From NCBI GenBank assembly GCA_026874595.1, contig CM049306.1, forward strand, positions 29,689,519 through 29,753,518: a DNA stretch of 64,000 nucleotides. Direction: 5' to 3'. The DNA comes from Sipunculus nudus (Eukaryota; Annelida; Sipuncula; Golfingiida; Sipunculidae). This document shows, one piece after another, positions 40,701-49,700 of the stretch; the first letter of the stretch is position 1, and every line of letters begins with the position of its first letter. The notes under the pieces are model-generated. The model was not told the DNA's origin. It was given only the letters and a program-made list of their open reading frames with translations, and did not search any database. Both the position numbers and the translations under genes were made by a program.

Positions 40701-43700
40701 CTCCATCAGGGCCAGGTGTACACTCCATCAGGACCTGGTGTACACTCTAAGACTTGGTATACACTCTATCAGGACCTGGTGTACTCTCCATCAGGACCTG
40801 GTGTACACTCTAAGACCTGGTGTACACTCCCTCAGGGCCCAGTGTACAGTCCATCAGGGCCTGGTTTACACTCCAACAGGGCCTGGTGTACACTCCATCA
40901 GGGCCTGGTGAACACTCCATTAGGGCCCAGTGAACACTCCATCAGGGCCTGATGTATACATGATACACACCTTTCACCATTGTTCTTTCTTGCATGCAAA
41001 CAGCACATGGGTCTCATTAAAAAGGTGGAGATCATATTTATATTTTATTATTTTTAACTTGGCTATATTTCCTTGCAAATTGTTGTCATGGCAATAAGTA
41101 CTTCAGTCAGAGCCAGATAATACTTTTGGAGTGTTTGATTATAAAATTTGCTACCCATTTGAGCCCTAACAATGCTTTTCATATGTGTCAGAAAAAATTA
41201 GTTTGGTGTGTATGTACATTTCTGTGCATTTATTTGGGTTAAGCTAGTGTGGTTGTATATATCATTATCTGTTACAATGTATCTGTTATTTTTATGTTAA
41301 ATATCACCATGCCTGGTAATTAGGTTTCTGGTTAAATGCTTAACATTCTCTCTATCAGGTGACAGGATGTGGTGTCACATGCTCAGGGAGAAATCTTACA
41401 CTTTCATGTTATGTTATTTTTATTATTCATCATGGGATATATGAAAATATTTTGAAGTCTAAAAGAACAGCTTGATAAAAATCTGTGTGTCCAATAGACA
41501 ATCTCCATAATTTTTTTCAGACCTTTCAGCTGGTGGACCACTGTCAAGCAAGCTCTCAGTGACACCAGCAACCAGCGCTGCATCCAGTCCATCTGTAGCC
41601 ACTGTATCTGATGTAGAACCTGACACAGGATCGAACCAGAGCTCCACAAAAACAGGTAGGCATCACAAACACCAGGCAGGAACAGGAAGTAGTCACAATG
41701 ATCTCCACTAGGGGTCACCACTAGTTCAGCTCAGTCAAATTTTGACCTTATCATGGCCCCAGATGACCCCCTATTAGTCATATACTCATACACGGTATCA
41801 GTTGACAAATATATATGCTGTTTTATAGATACATTATTTGTACATATATATTTATATATATGTAAATATTTACCCATGATTTTTTAGTTTTAGTATATTA
41901 CAGGATGGGATGGTATGACTTTCAGTTTATCTGTTTTGATATTAGAGAATCTGCTTCAATTTAAAGAAAAGCATGATGTATGTTTAGTAAACACAATTTG
42001 CTTTTTTTGCAATATTCTCAAAAAAGAAGATTTGGTCTAATGAAGCATAGTTTAGATACCTCTGGTGGATATTGATAACACATATATTTCGATTGCTTTG
42101 AAGACGTTCTGGCTTGAGTTGAGGCTTCTTCACTCGGGGATGTTAGAGTAGTCATGTTGTCATAAGAAGTAAAAGGAGGTGATATCTCAGCTGAAATCCC
42201 TCTGAATTATAGTGATTTGTAGAATCAACTATGAAACAAGTAGCATTTTATGAAAATTCAGACACACCATATTAACCACTTCCACAGTATGTCACCATAC
42301 CATGATATGTTTTAATTAGCGTTGAAGGTTGGTGGTTGTGATTTGTTTGGTTATAAATAATTTAAACGTTTTGACTAGATCTTTTTGTATTTTCTTATTT
42401 TAACTTGAAATTATATTTAGTCTTCTTGACATCTTACAAGAGAATGCTTTTCTTTCCGGCACCTGGCAACCTGTGCAGCTTTGCACACTTGCACATCTTA
42501 ATGGGGATTTTTACAGTGATACAGTGAAACCCCACAATTACATCAACCTTGGAGACTGACCAAAGTGGTCATAATTTTGGCATGGTCATATTTGTGAAAA
42601 TCTAAGTTACCTCGATCATATATACGGGACCAAGAAATCGGTTGTAACTGTGGGCTGATTGCAATTTGTGGGGTAATTGCAAGTTCCACTGTATCTCCAG
42701 AGCTTAATGTTTAAATTCTTGCTAGGAAACAGACCATTTAATCATTTCATGAGATGACTTTACAGAAGGTTTGAGGTGAAATCCATTGATAAGTTTTGAG
42801 ATATCTGAGATGACAGATCAGTTCAAATTAAAAAGTATTGTCTCCTTCCTGACAATTAGACAAAATGCAGGTGATAAAATATAAATAAGACTTAAATAAT
42901 TGATTGCCACATCAGCAGAGATATATACCCTGGATGCTCTTATTGATAGTATTCAGATGATCAAAGTTTATTAACAAAGAACAGTATTCTTTCTACAATG
43001 TATGGCTTTATCCGCACCAGGAAATAATCCAAGTGGTGAAGCAGATTACTCTGTCCACACTCAGGCCACAGAGCTACTTCAGTCTACTATAGTCACTGGA
43101 ATGGTGGTCTATAGTAGTTTGATTAACATAAGTTTATATTATATTGGATCCTCGTGTGTATTTGCAAATCTGTTTCTGTTCTGCTTGAGACCAATTAGCC
43201 TGCCCTTTTAACAAAGCCTTTCATGCAAAATACAGTTAATTGAACTACTAATAAATTTCAGACAGCAAACTCATGTTGTGTTGAATAAAACTTGTTTAGG
43301 TGTTTTAAAGGGAACCACAATTTGTACACAAATTGTGATACCTCTGGCGAAAGTAAACCAATTTAGTATGATGAGAATTGAATGTGAGGATATTACTGTT
43401 CACTATGAAGCCCTGACTGGATATTTTGTGTTTTTGTAGAGTTGATAGAGAAGCCTCTTATTGAAGACAACAAGGACACTGATGATGAGAGGTTGATTGA
43501 TGTTGAAGGGGTGAGTAAATTCATACATCAGTGAATTATAGATGAACTTAGGAAGGGGTGAGTTACACCTTACATTAGTGGTTTATAGATGAACTTAGGA
43601 AGGGGTGAGTTAAATTGTACATCAGCAATTTACAGAGGTATTTAGGAAATATGATCACAGCAGCTATTACAGTTATAAGCACAGTTTATGTTACGTTTAA

Positions 43701-46700
43701 GATAGTGGGCAAAGGTCAGTGACTACTATAATAGCCATCTTTAGTGGTCTCAGGCCAAGATCAAGATGGAGAGTCCAGTGGGATGCCCAGAACTAACTGT
43801 CTGAAAGATATTTTAAGTGATGCTCATGGTTCCTGGAAGCCCTAGTAGGGTTGAGAGCGATGCTGAGACTGCCATTGTAAATACATTATAGGAGATAGGT
43901 TAGTGGTGATGCTCTATATGGTATTTTTTTTAACAATTGTAAATTTCATTTCTATATATCACAACAAAAACAACTCTTTTACATTGAATAACAAATAAAC
44001 ATTCACATACAATATCAGAAGCACAGTAGCTTTAGGAAATATATGTAGATATCTCATTTACCAGATACTGTTTTTGAATTGCCTCATGACAAGAAGACAT
44101 ACACAAATATCAATCAGGATAGATAATATTCCAGTGCATACATATTTAACTGATATTTATAATATTAGAGATTATTTATAATTAAAAAAAATTTAAATTT
44201 TGATCTCATTTGTTTTTTATTATCCTTAGTACCTCTGCATCAGTATCCAGTCCTTTATAATAGCTTAAATACAACCCAGTTTGCTTGGACTGATTGGTGA
44301 TGTAAGGATTGATGTTAATTTTAGAATGAGGAGGAAGGCACAGACCAGCCGGTGATTCCATTTGGAGTGCGCACTGGACCCCCTCAGGTTGGAGGGAAGG
44401 CTGTGTCACTCGTACACAGGGAGGAGGATATCCCACCATCCCCTGCTAGTAGTGTCATGTCCAACGACACAGACGTAGCCCCAAGTGTCTCAAAGAACAA
44501 GCAGAAAAGCTCCAGTAAGTGGCTCATATATACACAAGTAAATTATCGTAGCACTAAGGCCATACCAAAAGATTTATTTTTCTACAGATTCGCTGCTCAC
44601 AATTTACATGGATCAAAATTTTTTAATTTTCTTTGCAAATGAAGACCAGGTCTTTTGTTATGTTGATTATTTGTGCTGTGGCAATTTTTCCCTTAAAGGT
44701 TTGGAAAAAGGACTAAATTTTGTGTTAATCCAATATACACCATTTCTAGAACTGGTGCAAATTTTTGTATTTTCCAGGCAAGATGGCAAAATTCTCAACT
44801 GTGAAAGAAAACAAACAAAAAAATTGCCCGTCCATAGAAAAAAAGATTTTTAGTGTGGACTTTTTATTTTTAGAATCAGGTATCATCTTGATGCTTTATT
44901 TATCATTTATATATCATCTCTGAAAATAAATTTTGTTACAGGTAAAAGGGTTTTTTCAGTGCTGTTTCATGTAAACATAGACCTCTTCCACAAATCCTGT
45001 AATGTTATCAGTTATCAAAACCAGATGGCACCACCTGTGATATCTAGCTCCTACTTAAATTATGAAGGATTTGATTGGATTAGGTCTTTTCTTGTTAACT
45101 ATAGTTGTTTATATCTGTTACTATTTATTTTTAGTGTAAATAATTTTTTTTTGGCAATATTTATAATAACAAGCCACCACCCATAGTGAAGGAAAGATAG
45201 AAATTCACATTATAAAATAAATGCAAGATTTAAGTTTTTCTCATTCTCTGCTGTATTTGTTTTTCAGAGGGCAAAGGTCGTGCTAGCAACAGAAGAAGCA
45301 CACGTCTTTCAAGAGGCAAACAGGTAAGCCATATATAGGTGTTACAGTTACTTTAAAAGTAGCAATTTGGTGCCTGTTGAAATACATTTCACATAGCAAA
45401 TTAAATAGATTTACATCTTTATGGTTTTTTCCTTCTACTGTTCACACAAAATGCACAAAATCATATTATTTTTACAATTACCACAAATTCTTATATCATT
45501 ATGATGTTTTATACTTGGACAGAAATAAAAAGACAACAAGTTCAATGTTAGGGGAACATTTATATCAGCTGGTGATTATCAGCAATCCACACACAATAAA
45601 TCAAGCAAAAAAAAAGAATTGTAGGTATTTTGTTCTTGATTACTGTGAATAATTCAATTTTGCAAGCACAAGGATTTTATTGTAGTGAAAAGAAAGACAA
45701 ATGCACTGTATTTTGAATCTTTCAGAGACAATAAAAGATTTGTTTTTGGTTAGTTGATAACCCTACATGATTGAAGTGTTGTGATAAAAGGTATGCTTGT
45801 TTTTAGTTCACTGTGTTGCAAAAGCTGTCAATTAATTTTCTCATGGATCCTTAAACTATCATGTGGAAATTAGGCTTTATGAATGCCACTTATAAGATGT
45901 TGACATGTTACCTTTGAGCTAGATTGGTCTTCTCTACTTTCTCTAATGTATTTCAGTCATGCCACAGGGGCATTATGACACAGTAATTAAGTAATGTTAA
46001 CCTCTGGATCTCTCCCATGAGGATATAATTCAGTTCTGTAAACTGGCTGGATGACCCTTTATGTTTGTTATTAAGGACGATGAATGTTTGTTGTTAAAAA
46101 GGATGAAGATAGAAAAGATGAGGAAGGTAGCAAAGTTTCTGACTCCTCAGGAGATGAAACTGAGATGGAGAGTGACCAAGCATCCAGTTTCACGGTCAGC
46201 AAACCAGTCGCTATATCTGAAAGCATCCCTAACAGTCCAGCATCCCTGTCACAGTGGTAAGTCATTAGAGCATCAGCCCCAACAGTCTAGCCTCTCTCTC
46301 ACAGTGGTAAGTCATCAGAGCATCTCCCCTAACAGTCCAGCCCCCTGTCACACTGGTAAGTCATCAGAGCATCACCCCTAACAGTCCAGCCTCCCTGTCA
46401 GAGTGGTAAGTCATCAGAGCATCTCCCTTAACAGTCCAGCCTCCCTGTCACAGTGGTAAGTCATCAGAGCATCTCCCCTAACAGTCCAGCCCCCCTGTCA
46501 CAGTGGTCAGTTATCAGTGGGCCATATCCTTATATACTTCCACTGCAGAATCAAAATCCTCTGTCTTAGCCAAAGAGTGACCCAGCATCCAGTTTCACAG
46601 TCAGCAAACCAGTCGCTATATCTGAAAGCATCCCTAACAGTCCAGCATCCCTGTCACAGTGGTAAGTCATTAGAGCATCAGCCCTAAGAGTCCAGCCTCC

Positions 46701-49700
46701 CTGTTACAGTGGTAAGTCATCAGAGCATCAACCCTAACAGTCCAGCCTCCCTGTCAAAGTGGTAAGTCATCAGAGCACCACCCCTATCAGTCCAGCCTCC
46801 CTGTCACAATGGTAGGTCATTAGAGCATCAGCCCCAAGAGTCCAGGCTCCCTGTCACCGTGGTAAGTCATCAGAGCATCAACCCTGACAGTCCAGCCTCC
46901 CTGTCAGAGTGGTAAGTCATCAGAGCACCACCCCTAACAGTCCAGCCTCCCTATCACAGTGGTAAGTCATCAGAGCATCACTCCTATCAGTCAAGCCCTC
47001 TGTCACAGTTGTCAGTTATCAGTGGGCCATATCCTTATATACTTCCACTGCAGAATCAATATCCTCTGTCTTAGCCAAAGTTTATCAAATCCCTACGTAC
47101 TCAAAGAGTGTGATCTGTACAGGTTGTCTTTGACCCAGTCATAGCATTATAGTGCTTCAGGAGCATTGTATAGAGTTTTGGTGTATTAGTTCAATGATAA
47201 ATAGTCCTTGAGGTGTGATATTCCTGTATGTGCAGTCTGTTGCCATAACTCATGAAATAATAGATGTGTGTCTTATATTTTGATACATTCAATGTATTTG
47301 CCAGTTTTTAATTCTTGGGGTAATAAATCACCTGCACACCATATAAATATTTTATAGTTTTTCTTGACTTTGTTAATAGTTAAATGGAAAGTAACAGCCC
47401 CAGCTTATATTTTCAGCTCCTTGCTATGAATAAACATTAAATAAAACTCTATATTATAAATGTATTTTATGTTTACTCTAAAACAGATACAATATTTTTC
47501 TTTGTAGTTCTGATACAGAGGATGAAAAAGTGTTCAAAGTTTGGAAGAAATCAATTATGCTGGTCTGGAGAGCAGCAGCCAATCACAAGTAAGTCAAGTC
47601 TAAAATCTTACAAACCAACAAATCACTATCAAGTGTGGTTTATATCTGAGTCAAACAAAATATGTTCATAAAGTCTGGATAACCACTCACACTGGGCAGT
47701 GTGAAGTTTACTGGTAAAACAATTTTGGTTGATAGTGGGGTATCAGTGACAGTGTGAGTCTCATCCAACTTTACACCAGCCATAAAAAATGCTCAGTTAT
47801 TTGTTCTAGATTTGCATGCAGCTCTTGGCCAGTAACATTCACTTTGAGTCCTGTGCTCTACCCCTAGACCTAAGATCCAGTCCATATTCAGTGTTATTAT
47901 TTGTAATAGAAACAAATGTGTATTAATTTCATCTTATTTTTGAAGTTTCAGATTAAGGAGAGAGGTGACATTAGTTTTTGTACATTTTAAAATTTTTGAT
48001 TTTTAGATATGCCAATGTGTTCCTCCACCCTGTGACAGATGATATAGCCCCAGGTTACAGGGCCATAGTCAACAGGTCAGTATAATCTATAATACATTAT
48101 TACCAACAGTAAGAAATTTATCTTAATGAATAAAATTAATTGTTCCTGCTTTGAATGACCACACAGCATCTCTGCCATAGAAAAATGGTGTGTACAATCA
48201 AGGGACATAAAAATAGGTCACCAAATGCATCTTTTTACAGTTTCACAAGTTGAAAATTCTATCAAAGATGCCAGTGGCAAAGTGATAATAAGGGGATTTT
48301 ACAAAGAAATTAAGTACAGTGTCATCGCCCTATTATCTCTAGCTAAAGCACAGAAAGTGTTAGGTTTAAGTAGAAATGGTCTTATAGAGCAGGTCGAACT
48401 GTGACTTTTGGTTGAAATGTTAGGTTAGTGGTCATGTATGGCAATTGGTTGCTTGATCAAGATACATTTTAATTATAAAGCTATCTGTGCAAAGGAGAAA
48501 TGGTTGTTAACAGTAAATGGTAGCTTGAGGGAGGGGTCACCCAAATCAGGGACCACGTTAGACTCTGTTTTGACTTGTAAGTCATTTGCAATGAATAAAT
48601 GTAAATTTGCTAATGAAGTATAAAGCTGGTATTTAAAGTTCCTCATCATATGTTTTAAGGTGATTGCTTTTCAACAATTTAACCCAGGAATAGACTGATT
48701 CAGGGGTTTACCATGCGTCTACATATTGGTTTTGTTATTACCCACACCATTAGACAGGAGAGCAAGGGTATTTCAGTACATTCTTTTGTTTATGTCTGTA
48801 CATGTATCTGTCATGTTCGGCTGGACATGTCACTCAAAACTACAGCAAATTTCCACTTGTAAATGTTTCACTTCATAGATCCCCAGATGATCAGGTTCAA
48901 GAATCCACGGTCTCAATTACACAGGGCAAAATAAATATATAGTTGTTCCTTCTTCACTCACCAGGTGGCAGGAGCATGGTGACCTGCAGTCTCTGACTTG
49001 GTTTATAAAGCTGCCTATCTTCCATCATTTTATCTGATTTTTTTTAACAATTCATCCTTTGATAGATAAAACATTATTTTCCATTTTGTATGTATCTATC
49101 AGTGCATAACAAGTGAAAAAATAAACAAACAAGAATACTGATTAAAAACTTTATGCTGCAGACCAATGGATCTCTCAACAATAAAGAAAAATATTGAGGC
49201 TGGAATTATTCGTACAACAGCGGAGTTCCAGCGAGACATGATGCTCATGTTTACTAATGCAATCATGTACAACAACTCAGATCACAACGTGTACAACATG
49301 GCCATGGAGATGTATGATGATGTCATGTTCCACATCGAGGTAGGTCAAAGGTCAAACACCATGTGACTTCACAGGTGAACCGGAGGTCATTCATGGGCTG
49401 CCCATCGCCCCCCCCCCCCTTTCCATGCACAAGATGAATATTATTTTTTTCTATATTTAATTTAATTCTTTTCTAGACTTGCTACATTTTGGATTTTGTT
49501 TTGTATTACATGGGGTTACAGTGATTGCACATAATTTGTTTCGACACAAAGAGATATATGTAGGGTTTGAAGTGTTTTTTGTCAGATACTTTCCATCTAT
49601 GTAAAAGTGTTTTCTTACTGAAAGATTGCCAGCAGTGGATCTTAAGTTATATTATGACCAACCAGGGAGCAGCAATTAATTATGGTATTGATTAAAAGGT

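Noticed and set aside
40255-40952. Overlapping 100-149 aa frames with repeating CTLHQGLVYTPSGPGVHSIR
   Set aside because: They are translations of the 22-bp minisatellite in BRD8 intron 10, open in three frames for arithmetic reasons.
46061-46381. 106-aa frame spanning BRD8 exon 15 and its repeat array
   Set aside because: It is in a different frame from exon 14 and exon 16 and runs through donor sites; the in-frame reading gives the BRD8 SIPNSPAS motif.
40195-47080. CRISPR-like regular repeats
   Set aside because: Eukaryotic context; repeats are contiguous minisatellites without unique spacers.
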